64,000 nucleotides of DNA, taken from contig CM067322.1 in NCBI GenBank assembly GCA_034231615.1, forward strand, positions 99,023,087-99,087,086. Direction: 5' to 3'. Of this stretch, positions 12,001-22,189 are shown one piece after another. The number at the start of each line of letters is the position of its first letter. The stretch's first letter is position 1. The notes beneath the pieces are model-generated. The model saw only the letters and a program-made list of their open reading frames with translations, was not told where the DNA came from and did no database searches. The stretch is from Meghimatium bilineatum. Taxonomy: Eukaryota > Mollusca > Gastropoda > Stylommatophora > Philomycidae. The position numbers and the translations under genes were made by a program.

Positions 12001-12394
12001 TGAATATATGGAAGATATATAAATATGTATCACAAATACATTAACAAAGAAGAAAATAAAAAAGAAGAAAACAAGAAAGAGAAAGAAAGAAGAAGAAAAT
12101 AAGAGGACTAAAAAGAAAACTAAATATGTGGAAGAAATAAAATGACGAGACGAACAAAGAGGAAATAAATATAAGGGAAAAAAACCAAAAAGAAGGGAAA
12201 ATGAGAAAAAATAAAACAATAAAGAAGAAGAAAGAAAAGAAATAAGGAAAAAGAAAGAAAAATAGAAAATAAAGAAAATAAGAAATGGGATAATAACGGA
12301 TAAGAAAACAAAAAAGGAATAGAAAAATAATATAGTTGAAAGGAAACGACGAAAGAAGAATAAATATGTCAATGTGAACAAAAACAGTTTCAGA

Positions 12395-12845
12395 AAATGA
12401 AGAGATAGTATGAGAAAATGAAGAGATAGTATGAGAAAATGAAGAGATAGTATGAGAAAATGAAGAGATAGTATGAGAAAATGAAGAGATAGTATGAGAA
12501 AATGAAGAGATAGTATGAGAAAATGAAGAGATAGTATGAGAAAATGAAGAGATAGTATGAGAAAATGAAGAGATAGTATGAGAAAATGAAGAGATAGTAT
12601 GAGAAAATGAAGAGATAGTATGAGAAAATAAAGAGATAGTATGAGAAAATGAAGAGATAGTATGAGAAAATGAAGAGATAGTATGAGAAAATGAAGAGAT
12701 AGTATGAGAAAATGAAGTGATAGTATGAGAAAATGAAGAGATAGTATGAGAAAATGAAGAGATAGTATGAGAAAATGAAGAGATAGTATGAGAAAATGAA
12801 GAGATAGTATGAGAAAATGAAGAGATAGTATGAGAAAATAAGAGA
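12395..12845. repeat. 21-bp minisatellite, about 21 copies
   Basis: GAGATAGTATGAGAAAATGA plus A, nearly homogeneous. It gives long Leu/Phe/Ser-rich frames in all three minus-strand frames, none of them credible genes. Confidence 0.96.
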
Positions 12846-13427
12846 ATACAAGAAGCAGAAGGAGAAGTAGAAGAGTTCGACGAAGCAATAATGAAACTCA
12901 TAATAGCGCATAACTATCTCCCACTCCACTCCACCACCCAAACCACCCAAATCTTTTTTCCACGTGAGCTTCAGACAATGTCTCCTAATTAGGTCAGCCC
13001 GTTTCCTGTCAACAGAATCAAATGCTCCAGGATTCCTTCTCACTTTTCACCTTCCTGTGGCGCATAGGTCTTCAGAAAACTCTTCCTATGATGAAATTAA
13101 TTCACCTGGAAGTCCACCCGTAGCCGCGACACATCTTAAGCATTCTCCGATAATGACTAGAGTAATGTTCTGGTAATTACAAGAAGGGTTTGGTTCAATT
13201 CCTCTAAACTACTTCTGTGCCGTTGTTATGTTTGGGGATTTTTAAAAAAAAATAACAAACCTAAAAAGATGTTATTTTTTTTTAAAGCGCGTTTTACGTG
13301 TGTCAGGACTTCCTAATGATCATTATTTTGATAACACTTTTGTGAAAAATCTATAGCTTGGTGGGGGGGGGGTGGGTGTTTGAATTTTGGTTTTTTTTTT
13401 CCTCCACGTTCCTAGTACTAAACTAAA

Positions 13428-13675
13428 GATGTACCAATGTTGAGACAAGATGTACCAATGTTAAGACAAGGTGTACCAATGTTGAGACAAGGTGTACCAA
13501 TGTTGAGACAAGGTGTACCAATGTTGAGACAAGGTGTACCAATGTTGAGACAAGGTGTACCATTGTTGAGACAAGATGTACCAATGTTGAGACAAGGTGT
13601 ACCAATGTTGAGACAAGGTGTACCATTGTTGAGACAAGATGTACCAATGTTGAGACAAGGTGTACCATTGTTGAA
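13428..13675. repeat. 21-bp minisatellite, about 12 copies
   Basis: TGTACCAATGTTGAGACAAG plus G or A, with CATTG variants at intervals. Confidence 0.95.
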
Positions 13676-13787
13676 ACAATTAAAATTACGTTATCTTAGA
13701 CCAATTTGATGAATGGAATCTAGGACCGTACAAACGTCTTCAGTAATGTGGTGGAGTGGTTTACCTACAGAAAAAACATTCGACCAT

Positions 13788-13900
13788 TTTCATTGTACTC
13801 TGTTTTTCATTGTACACTGTTTTTCATTGTACTCTGTTTTTCATTGTACTCTGTTTTTCATTGTACTCTGTTTTTCATTGTACATTGTTTTTCATTACAT
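13788..13900. repeat. 17-bp minisatellite, about 6 copies
   Basis: TTTTTCATTGTACTCTG, one unit with ACACTG. Confidence 0.93.
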
Positions 13901-13904
13901 TTGT

Positions 13905-14720
13905 TATGGCGTTTTTGTAAAAATTAGTTAAAGTGTGGATTGCGGAGGGGAATTATCCAACTTTTGGCTAAGTACCTAGTACTAAAAGTCATTTTATGAT
14001 ATAATACTAGAGGGGGGGGTGTGTTTAACCCACTAACGTCACTCCCCATAATTCCATAATTACGAACCTGAACCCAAGACATTCCAGTTATTCATGCAAC
14101 GTTCTAACCAAATTTTATATCAATCCAAAGTAAATAAAGTAGCCTCCCTTTTTTCTACATAGCTGAGGCGTATTGGAAAATATAGCGTTAGGCCCGTTTT
14201 TGTCATTAACCTTCGTCATGGGTTAGGAGTGATGTTTGTAGCATCACGCCCACCGACAATTATCCAAAGAATACCTTACTCCTGAATTAGTGACGGATTA
14301 ATTGAAACTGCTAATGAGCAGACACGAGTAAAATGTAAAATAGACTCCTAATTTGACTATAAATACGGAAACGAAACAAAGATTAACAAACCACACCCGG
14401 CATATTTATTTCTCGTTTCACTTGTGGTCATTGTGTCCAAGTGCGATCACTGTCCACTGCGGACTTCTAAGTAAATAGGATCAGCAGGAATCGGGGCGAG
14501 AGGGCATCTATACAGTCCACACATCGAGAATGCATTCTGAGAGCAAGGTCAAATCCATTGTCAAGATCTGGTCCAAAAGCTTCCACGTCACAGTGGTCTG
14601 CACGTGTTTTAGAAGTTGCTTGCCACCTGGTCTTGTACCTGGGCAGGAGCCTCGGATCAAAAGGTGGGTCTAGATAAATTTGAAGGCATTATGATGTGTC
14701 TGCGTGCCATTTCTCTATAA
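13905..14720. other. No gene recognised
   Basis: Unique sequence. The stretch 14390-14700 is less AT-rich and on the minus strand reads FGPDLDNGFDLALRMHSRC, which might be an exon or old transposon coding, not assignable. Confidence 0.35.
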
Positions 14721-14723
14721 TGA

Positions 14724-14724
14724 A

Positions 14725-14766
<42 letters not shown>
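14724..14766. repeat. (AAT)n microsatellite
   Basis: About 14 AAT units. Confidence 0.95.
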
Positions 14767-14767
<1 letters not shown>

Positions 14768-14855
14768 TAATCATGATGGTGATACAAGATAAGTTAGAGC
14801 GGCTGTTTTCAACCTCCTCCTACCCTCCCCCTCCCCCCGTCGGCACTTAGTGAAT

Positions 14856-15325
14856 CATCATCATCATCAAGTGCCGTCTCCGCAACGAAGGTTGGCTGTA
14901 ACATACCTCCAACATCCCCTGTCTCTTGATTTAGTGGTGCACTCTGCTAGACTGTAACCTGTCCATCGTGTGATGTTACTCTCCCACTTGTATCTCTGCC
15001 TACCTCTTGCTCGCCTCCCTTTGACTTTACCCTCAAGTAAGATCTTCAATAGGGTGTCATGTCTTTTAATGTGTCCAAAATATTGTATTCGCCTGATCTT
15101 TATTCCTCTAAATAATTCTTTCTGTATATTAAGTGTTTTTTACCACCTCATTGTTTGTTTTTCTCTCCTTTCATGATGTTCTCCCTGTTCTGCTATATAC
15201 CCACATCTCAAATGCATCAATTCTGTCTTCTAATTGTTTATTTAGTGTCCATGTTTCTGAGTCATACATTAATATAGAATAGATTAGCATTTTATAATTC
15301 ATTTGTATCTTGTTTGTAATATTTA
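14856..15325 (-). mobile_element. RTE-like LINE 3' fragment with (CAT)n end
   Basis: The (CAT)n tail and CAAGTGCCGTCTCCGCAACG start the 3' end. The match to the 30.8-kb copy runs to the LMYGSETW-equivalent region, then fades in AT-rich sequence. Confidence 0.82.
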
Positions 15326-15534
15326 GATGTTAAAGCGAATCACAAAATGACATTTTTTACTAAGGAGCAAGCAAAAAAAGGAGGAAAACTCCCTTACACC
15401 CCCACCCCCCCCCCCCCCGTCCACCTTTAATGATCTTCCAAAAAAAAACATCATGAAAATTCTCGAAAAGGAGGAAATGACCTGTTTTTATGATTAAGCT
15501 CCTTCTTAGCGAAGACATATACACCGGCACGTAG

Positions 15535-15890
15535 TGATGATATTGTAGATAATGATGTTGTGGAATAACGATGTACTGGATAATGACATTGTGGATAATG
15601 ATGGTGTAGATAATGATGATGTGGATAATGATGTTGTGGATAATGATGTTGTGGATAATGATGTTGTGGATAATGATGATGTGGATAATGATGTAGATAA
15701 AGATGATGTTGAATAACGATGATGTAGATAATGATGTTGTGGATAACGATGATGTGGATAATGATGATGTGGATAATGATGATGTGGATAATGATGATGT
15801 GGATAATGATGATGTGGATAATGATGTTGTAGATAATGATGTTGAAGATAATGATGATGTAGATAATGATGATGTGGAATAACGATGACA
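15535..15890. repeat. 15-bp GAT-rich minisatellite
   Basis: About 24 units GATGTGGATAATGAT with GTTGTGG and GATGTAG variants. His/Tyr-rich minus-strand ORFs are artefacts. Confidence 0.93.
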
Positions 15891-16024
15891 TGATGATAGT
15901 ATAATGAAGATGATGTTGACAATGGTGATACGGAGGATGATAGTTATGATAATTATGATGAAAGTGGAAAAGACCTAAAGGATTGACTTTATCATACTCA
16001 GGTTTTCATATATGTACTCCGGGC

Positions 16025-16185
16025 CTATCAATAAAGCAGCACACCGTCTGCCGAAAGTATCACTCATAGCACGTAACTCCGTAGCTTCCAGCGATACTCA
16101 TAAGGGGTATTTGAAAAATGTACTTTGTAAACAACAAGCAGCGAGCCGGATTCGAACCTGCGACTTATTGAACAACCGAGATTCC
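16025..16185 (-). mobile_element. tRNA-derived SINE D
   Basis: The minus strand carries AGGTTCGAATCCGGC as B box, and the + strand shows CACGTAACTCCGTAGCTTCC. The A-box end is lost into a GAT-rich array. Confidence 0.8.
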
Positions 16186-16199
16186 CGATGATGTTGATG

Positions 16200-16330
16200 G
16201 TGGTATGATGATAGTGGTTTCGGTTATGATGATGATAATGGTGGTGGTAGTGTTGATGGTGATGATAATGGTGGTGGTAGTGATGATGATGATGGTGGTG
16301 GTGGTTGTGGTAGTTGAAATAACGGTTATG
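16200..16330. repeat. GGT/GAT trinucleotide-like array
   Basis: GATGATGATAATGGTGGTGG-type sequence, irregular. Confidence 0.85.
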
Positions 16331-16490
16331 ACGGTGATGGTGATATTATCATATTATACGAAATTTTGCTACAGACTTACACCCCCCCCCCCCAATCATA
16401 CAATTGTAGTCCAGTGAACGGTGATACGTTGTGTCATATTATTCTTTTTTTCCGTCAATATCCTGATACATCCGATTTTAGATATGCAGA

Positions 16491-16647
16491 CCCGCCGAAT
16501 ACGGATGTGTCAGGACATTGGCGCAAATAAAACGGCGACACAACGCATTTCCATTCTCTGGACTACATCCTGCTGTAAATCTAATAGGACCATGGTCCTG
16601 ATACAAGAGATATCCAGCGGGAGTTTGAGAATGAACGCTGAAGAAGA
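16491..16647 (+). mobile_element. SINE A, complete, 11-bp target-site duplication
   Basis: AGATATGCAGA at 16480-16490 and 16648-16658. It starts CCCGCCGAA.ACGGATGTGTC and ends with a (GAA)n tail. No clear pol III boxes are visible, so it may be a LINE-mobilised derivative of SINE B. Confidence 0.9.
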
Positions 16648-16764
16648 AGATATGCAGAAATTAACGTCTGCAAAACAACCACCTGTTTTTTTGTAATGAA
16701 AGGGCAGCAACCCAGAGTATTATTTAGCCAGATGACAACACGGGTGGTCTCACCTTGTCAAAAC

Positions 16765-16860
16765 TGATACCGGTGCATCTGACCTCCAACATCCTCTGTC
16801 ACTTACTTTGGTGGTGCACTCTGCTAGAGTATAACCTGCCTCTCTCGTGGTGTTGCATAA
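16765..16860 (-). mobile_element. RTE-like LINE 3' sliver
   Basis: CTGACCTCCAACATCCTCTG to TAACCTGCCTCTCTCGTGG resembles 30798-30870. It is short and diverged. Confidence 0.6.
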
Positions 16861-16885
16861 CTGCCTTGGGGATAACTGCGTTGTG

Positions 16886-17081
16886 TTTGGGGATCATCCT
16901 AGCATAGTGGTTAAGCTGTTCGCTATGTGTTCAAGATGTCATGAGTTCGAAGCCGGCTTGTGTCGTCTTGTTTACAAGGTGGATTTTTTTCGGAGAATCT
17001 TTGGATTATCACATAGCTACGGAGTTACGTGTTATGAGTGGTACTCTCGGCAGACGACGTGCCGCGTCGTTGAGGATGATT
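16886..17081 (+). mobile_element. tRNA-derived SINE D
   Basis: A box TAGCATAGTGGTTAAGC, B box AGTTCGAAGCC, then a body with GCTACGGAGTTACGTGTTATG and GTGGTACTCTCGGCAGACG. SINE B inserted at its 3' side. Confidence 0.85.
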
Positions 17082-17094
17082 AAGTACATATTGG

Positions 17095-17351
17095 CCCAAA
17101 AGGGGAGCAAAGATTAGCAACACTGTTTACCTTCCATGCATGTCGTAAAAGGCGACTAAGGAGGTTATGATATGGAGTTGGCTGCTCCATCCCATAGGGT
17201 CAGTGACCCAAAGCCATGCTGAAGTCGGATGTGTCAGGCCGAAAGACGCAGTTATCGCAGCAATGCTGTAAACTATGACGCAACGCATTCCATTCTCCGG
17301 ACTACATCCTGCTGATCTGCATGAGTTTGAGAACGAACGCAGAAGAGGAAG
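17095..17351 (+). mobile_element. SINE B, complete, 13-bp target-site duplication
   Basis: AAGTACATATTGG at 17082-17094 and 17352-17364. The 257-bp body starts CCCAAAAGGGGAGCAAAG, carries CATGCATGTCGTAAAAGGCG and the right half shared with SINE A, and ends GAAGAGGAAG. It inserted at the end of a SINE D copy. Confidence 0.92.
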
Positions 17352-17439
17352 AAGTACATATTGGAATAGAGAATAATGATGTCAATCGTCTACTTCTTTT
17401 GCTCCCTTTTTGCATAACTGTCTACCTTCGATCGCATTC

Positions 17440-17957
17440 CCTAGAATTTACCCTCAAATAAGGCCTTCAATAAGGTGTCATCTCTTTTATCAAATAAGGC
17501 CTTCAATAAGGTGTCATCTCTTTTAATGTGTCCAAAATATTTTATTTGTGTGATCTTTATTTGGTTCAATAGTTCCTTTTTCATAGGAAGTTTTGTTAGA
17601 TCCACGTTGTTCGTTTTCCTCTCTCTTTCTCTGTCTCTCTCTCACTTTCTCACTCTTTCTCTCTCTCTATTTATCTCTCTCTATTTCTCTCTCTCTATTT
17701 CTCTCTCTATTTCTCTCTCTATTTCTCTCTCTATTTCTCTCTCTCTATTTCTCTCTATTTCTCTCTCTATTTCTCTCTCCATTTCTCTCTCTATTTCTCT
17801 CTCTATATCTCTCTATATCTCTCTATTTCTCTCTCTATTTCTCTCTCTATTTCTCTTTCTCTATTTCTCTCTCTATTTCTCTCTCTATTTCTCTCTCTAT
17901 CTCTCTCTATTTCTCTCTCTATTTCTCTATTTCTCTCTCTATTTCTCTCTCTCTTTT

Positions 17958-17998
<41 letters not shown>

Positions 17999-18262
17999 GT
18001 AAAGTTTTCTCTATTCCTCTATATATTCACGTCTTAAGGACATCAATTCTGTCTTCTAATTATTTGTTCACTGTCCATGTTTCTGAGCCATACATTAATA
18101 TAGAATAGATGCAACATTTTATAATTCTCATTTTTAATTTGTAATTTGTTTAGATGTTACTAATTTCCTCACGTTATTGAAAGTTCTTTTAGTCATTCCT
18201 ATTCTCCTTTTAAATTCTGTTTCACATCTGCCGTCAATTGTGACTATGTGTCCAAGATATTA
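17440..18262 (-). mobile_element. RTE-like LINE relic, left part (3' half), interrupted by the DDE transposon
   Basis: It matches the copy at 30758-31793 (reverse transcriptase thumb to 3' end, minus strand) but is more decayed. A short duplication of the TTTATCAAATAAGGCC block occurs at 17460-17510, and a long pyrimidine array sits inside. The LINE resumes at 20647 beyond the transposon. Confidence 0.8.
17605..17998. repeat. Pyrimidine array (TCTCTCTATT-type) plus short (TA)n inside a LINE
   Basis: About 380 bp of TCTCTCTAT and TTTCTCTC units end in a (TA)n run at 17977-17998. LINE sequence lies on both sides, so the array expanded within the LINE copy. The Ser/Leu-rich open frames across it are artefacts. 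Confidence 0.85.
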
Positions 18263-18294
18263 TAGTCCGTTCAGAATCGTTTGCCGAGATGTTA
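18263..18294 (+). repeat. Left terminal inverted repeat of the DDE transposon
   Basis: All 32 bp are the exact reverse complement of 20615-20646. TA at 18261-18262 is the target duplication. Confidence 0.96.
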
Positions 18295-18870
18295 TGATTT
18301 ATAATTCAAAAAGTTCTTGATGATTTCACATGAATTTTGGCATACGTTGTTAAAATGTCCATGTCGCGAAAACATATGTGTTACTTGATGTCTAGCTGTA
18401 ACGGTTATTTGAAAGCGGCGAATTCTTTTGATGTTTGCCCATGTAAATATGATTTCGACCATAAACAAAATATTTTACAGTAATCTAGTGCAATGATGAC
18501 CCATAGGCGTGTCCACAAAATTTTACATGGTGGCAGGTGTAAAAAAAATTTAAAATATATCTTTTGTTCGTAGAGTCAATTTGATATTGTTCCATGCTCT
18601 TGGTGTGAGTTTCACAAATGTTGTCGCTGCCTTTGAAATAAGTACATATATTTCTTCATGTAAGGAAATTTTGTCTGTAATAGTTGATCCAAGATATCTG
18701 AACTTCTGTATTGAATCAAGCGGGCTAATTTTTATAAGTAATGGTTGATGGTTTGCTTATAACATATTTTGAATTGCTTGGGTGGTATTGAGCAATGAAA
18801 TGTTTTACAAATCAACTTGTAAATTTTGCAAATCAAACTTTTTTTAGTGTAGACTTAATCAGAGTAATGA

Positions 18871-20154
18871 TCATTCATAATCAGACGAGTCAAATAGGTC
18901 GATTACTGTTTTCGGCTGAACAAACAACAAACCTTCCTTTTTCCAATATTCCTCTTCTTGGCGTAACACATGATCCTCACATTTCACCCAGTAGTCTTTA
19001 TGTATATTTGATAGAGCCTGATTTGTAAGTGCCTCAATATCACATAATTTGAAAGTTGTATTTGTAGATGCTACGTGTCCTTTAACTTTTGCCCAAATTA
19101 GCTCTATAGGATTTAAGTGTGCATGATATTGAGGTAGTCTCAAACATCTATGACCATGTTCTTCAATTAACTTGTCTATTTTAAATATCTTTGTTCGTTG
19201 TGTCTGTTTTACAAGGTTAAGCAATTCGGGTTTCAAGTACCTGTCGGTAACTGGTATGTGTTCTTTTATGAGCCACGTTTTGATTGCATCTTTTGTACTT
19301 GATGATGTTGGGATTCTATCTTCTACGTTCACTACGTTATGGTATGAAGCATTGTCCATTATCAGACAAGAAGGTCTATCTAATATTGGAAGAATACTTT
19401 TTTCGATCCAGTCTTCGAATATGTGCCCATTCATTTCGGAGTGGTAGTCTCTATTGTCAATGGATTTTGAAATGAAAATTAGATGAGCATTCTGCAACAA
19501 CCCATTATGTCTGCTACCTGCATGTGCAACTATCAAACGTTGCCCTTAACTACTTGGTACTGATCTTTTAATACTTCCATCTGCTAACTGCCATTCCTTT
19601 TCATTTGTATGATGAGCGTTGATCCAAGTTTCATCTAAATACACAATATCATAACCATTCTCGCGCATTCCCTTCACTTCACGTAAATACTTGCTTCTAA
19701 GAGCTACCAGATGTGGCTTTTCACAAATAATGTTTTTTCCACCAGCATACTTTCTAAAGGTGAAGCCTGCATTTCTTACAGTTTTCCATAATAAAGTTTT
19801 TGATATTTCAATGTCGTTATTAGTTTTCAGCCAAATCTTCAACTTTCTAAGTGTCACTTCTTCGTTTTCATCTAACATTCTACATATTTCTCTTTTTACT
19901 AGGTCCTTATCGAAACTGTCTATCTTTTCTTTCCTTCCTTGCTTTCGTGAATTTGTTGGCAATAAATATCCGCTTGCTTCCACTATTCGATCAAATGAAC
20001 GTTTACACAAACCTAAAATATGCATTGTTCTCTTCTCAGGATTTGATAAAGAACAATAAAGATGTCCCTTTTTACGCTCTCTGCAGAAGTATTGATAAAT
20101 CTTTATAGCAATGTTATGCTCAGTAAAATATTTCGCTTTCAGATTCATTCTCAC
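18871..20154 (-). pseudogene. DDE transposase with long D-to-E spacing, one in-frame stop
   Basis: The single reading frame has 428 codons and is interrupted only by TAA at codon 203 (19546-19548), in a context VPSS-stop-GQR where relatives have a Lys, so one base change explains it. The N-terminal part (about 1-135) looks like the helix-turn-helix region. Acidic residues: D174 in YLDETWINAHHT, D267 in LIMDNASYHN, E351 in HLNPIELIWAKVK. The second D and the E are separated by 83 residues, far more than the 34-39 of classic Tc1/mariner. From memory this resembles a long-spacing group described as DD82E (Sailor); that label needs checking. Probably inactive here, but its perfect ends could be mobilised by an intact copy elsewhere. 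Confidence 0.88.
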
Positions 20155-20614
20155 ATAGACTTGCAGAAGGTAATATGCTTAGTGCCGCCTACATTCTGTA
20201 AATATTGAGACGTGCCTCTGACTTGTGACTTGAAATCGAGTCAATAGCCGTTTTTGATTTCACATAAATCTAAGTTCAGGAAAAATAATATTTGGTGCTA
20301 AACGGGAATTTCCATATGTAACATTGCTTTATACAAATGTACAGTGGAAACAACTACTTTTAGAACGGTGCACATTCTACCGTGAGGGTCATGCCTTTAT
20401 ATTTAATAATCAGATGTGAGATGTAAGCATCTACATAATCCAGCGATTGTTTATAATTTAGATTAACTTTTTTTTAATATAGGTTAAATAAGGTATCTTT
20501 GATACTGGATCACATTTCTTTGATAAAAAAATATTTCTATAGCGACATTATTATTCTAAACCTAACTTCAAATGATCAATCCAAATGAACAATACGTTTT
20601 TGATAAAAATAATT

Positions 20615-20646
20615 TAACATCTCGGCAAACGATTCTGAACGGACTA
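20615..20646 (-). repeat. Right terminal inverted repeat of the DDE transposon
   Basis: It ends CGGACTA followed by TA (20647-20648) and mirrors the left repeat with no mismatch. Confidence 0.96.
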
Positions 20647-20785
20647 TAGTAATACTGTAATGTTCTACTTGTTGTAGTAACTCTGCATGTATTTTTATGT
20701 TTAGCACTTGCACTTCTGAAATTTTACTGAGTATCATGTGTTTTTTTTTCGATGTATTTTTTTAATCGAGTCCATATGCTAAAAA
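20647..20785 (-). mobile_element. RTE-like LINE relic, right part, beyond the DDE transposon
   Basis: AATACTGTAATGTTCTACTTG and what follows align with the copy near 31336-31460 (lysine-rich stretch upstream of the YLGHIVTNDG motif). This shows the two LINE halves were once joined. Confidence 0.75.
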
Positions 20786-21284
20786 TTACACATAGTCAAA
20801 GCCTTACCTGACCTCGGGTGCCGTGTACACGTTATTTGCCTTCGCCAGAATTAATCATCTGTTATACCATTGAAGGTTTCCCCACGTAAAAATATTTTAA
20901 ATGTGTTATGTTTGGGTATCCATGCTATGTAAATAAACTTAGGGAAGAGTTGCCTATTAATTTTTCTATTGACGTGGTACCCTTTTCTCTACAATGTATT
21001 TTTGGAGGAAGGAAAATGTATTTTATTTGTACAAAAACTGGATTCATAAGTAAACTAAAGTGGCATCAAAACTTAATTTTTAGTTTTAATTGTACAGTTT
21101 TTTCCCTTTGTTTCGCTATATTTCGTTTATAGTCACAATTTTTATTTTGTTGAATGTGTGTGCCCGCTTAACAGGAAAGTATCGCTAATATTGTTTGCAT
21201 GTGTAGTTAGCACGTTTTAGTATGCTGCATTTATATTAATACTAATTATGGCTTTCTATTGCCCTACATGGTTGCAATGTGTGT

Positions 21285-21690
21285 GTGTTCGTCCATCACA
21301 AGTGATGATGACCATATTTTTACATTCACTTTAGAAAATTCAGTTAAAATTATGACAATGTCTAGTAGTTCGTAGATGGCTAATGAACCCTATTCGAGCT
21401 GTAAATGTCCTTGGACATTTCGGACATGGAATGACCACTGTAGACGGATTTTGGTCTATCCATGACTTTCTAGCTACTCTCAACTGTTGGGCTGCAGCAT
21501 TTCTCCTCTTTTCACAAGATGGTGCGCTCTTTTTGACTGTAGAGCGCCATGCAGATTTATTTTGTGCAAGTTCTTCCCATGTTTCTTGGTCTATTTCAAA
21601 CTGTTTCGGTGATGTCTTTAACGAGTCCTTGTAGCGCTTCTTGTGGTCACCTTGAGATCGTATCCCCTTCTCCAGATAAAGTTGAACACG
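21285..21690 (-). pseudogene. LINE relic, C-terminal tail with C2H2 finger
   Basis: Minus-strand translation: RSQGDHKKRYKDSLK, WEELAQNKSAWRSTV, then CPKCPRTFTARIGFISHLRTT. It is the same domain order as the copy at 23.2-23.5 kb but diverged. The 3' end on the minus strand carries ATGGTCATCATCACTTGTG. Confidence 0.82.
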
Positions 21691-21717
21691 CACTGCAGAC
21701 ATTGAGAGACAATTATA

Positions 21718-21845
21718 TACCTTCAAATGTTACAGACGAATTCTACGAATATTCAATATATACCTTCAAATGTTACAGACGAATTCTACGAATATCCAAT
21801 ATATACCTTCAAATGTTACAGACGAATTCTACGAATATCCAATAG
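21718..21845. repeat. 43-bp tandem repeat, three copies
   Basis: CTTCAAATGTTACAGACGAA plus TTCTACGAATATCC. Confidence 0.95.
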
Positions 21846-22189
21846 AGAGCATAAGACAAATCTACTTTTGTTCCTCTTCTACATTTGACTCTCTATTTAT
21901 AATATTCAGTTCTTATTGTTTGTTTTTGTCCTGATGAAAGTTTTTAGTCGAAACGTCGTTTGTTTCTGTTGATGCCGTTAGAGTGTCTTTAGTATTGTAC
22001 AGAAACACTCCCTACATAATTCTGGTTTTGTTCCCTATTGAATATTGTTATTTGTATTTTTTTTATATCCACACACTATAGTCTGATAGTCTGTGCGTTC
22101 ATTATTAAACACAATCGACGTTGTATTTTATCTAAAACACAAACATCAAACCCATGACGCGAAAAGGTTTCTATTGTCGAGGGTCATTA

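Larger units (their letters stand above)
18263..20646 (-). mobile_element. Tc1/mariner-superfamily DNA transposon, complete ends, nested in a LINE
   Basis: The 2,384-bp element has perfect 32-bp terminal inverted repeats beginning TAGTCCGTTCAGAATC and is flanked by TA on both sides (18261-18262 and 20647-20648), the usual duplication of this superfamily. It carries one transposase frame on the minus strand. On either side the sequence reads as one RTE-like LINE copy, so the transposon landed in that LINE. Confidence 0.95.

Noticed and set aside
11851..13043. Long Leu/Phe/Ser-rich open frames (up to 345 codons) on the minus strand
   Set aside because: They run through a 21-bp minisatellite that is open in all three minus-strand frames because the unit is a multiple of three and has no stop.
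15451..15922. His/Tyr-rich minus-strand frames
   Set aside because: Translation of a 15-bp GAT-rich minisatellite.
17475..18108. Ser/Leu-rich plus-strand frames
   Set aside because: Translation of the pyrimidine array inside a LINE relic.
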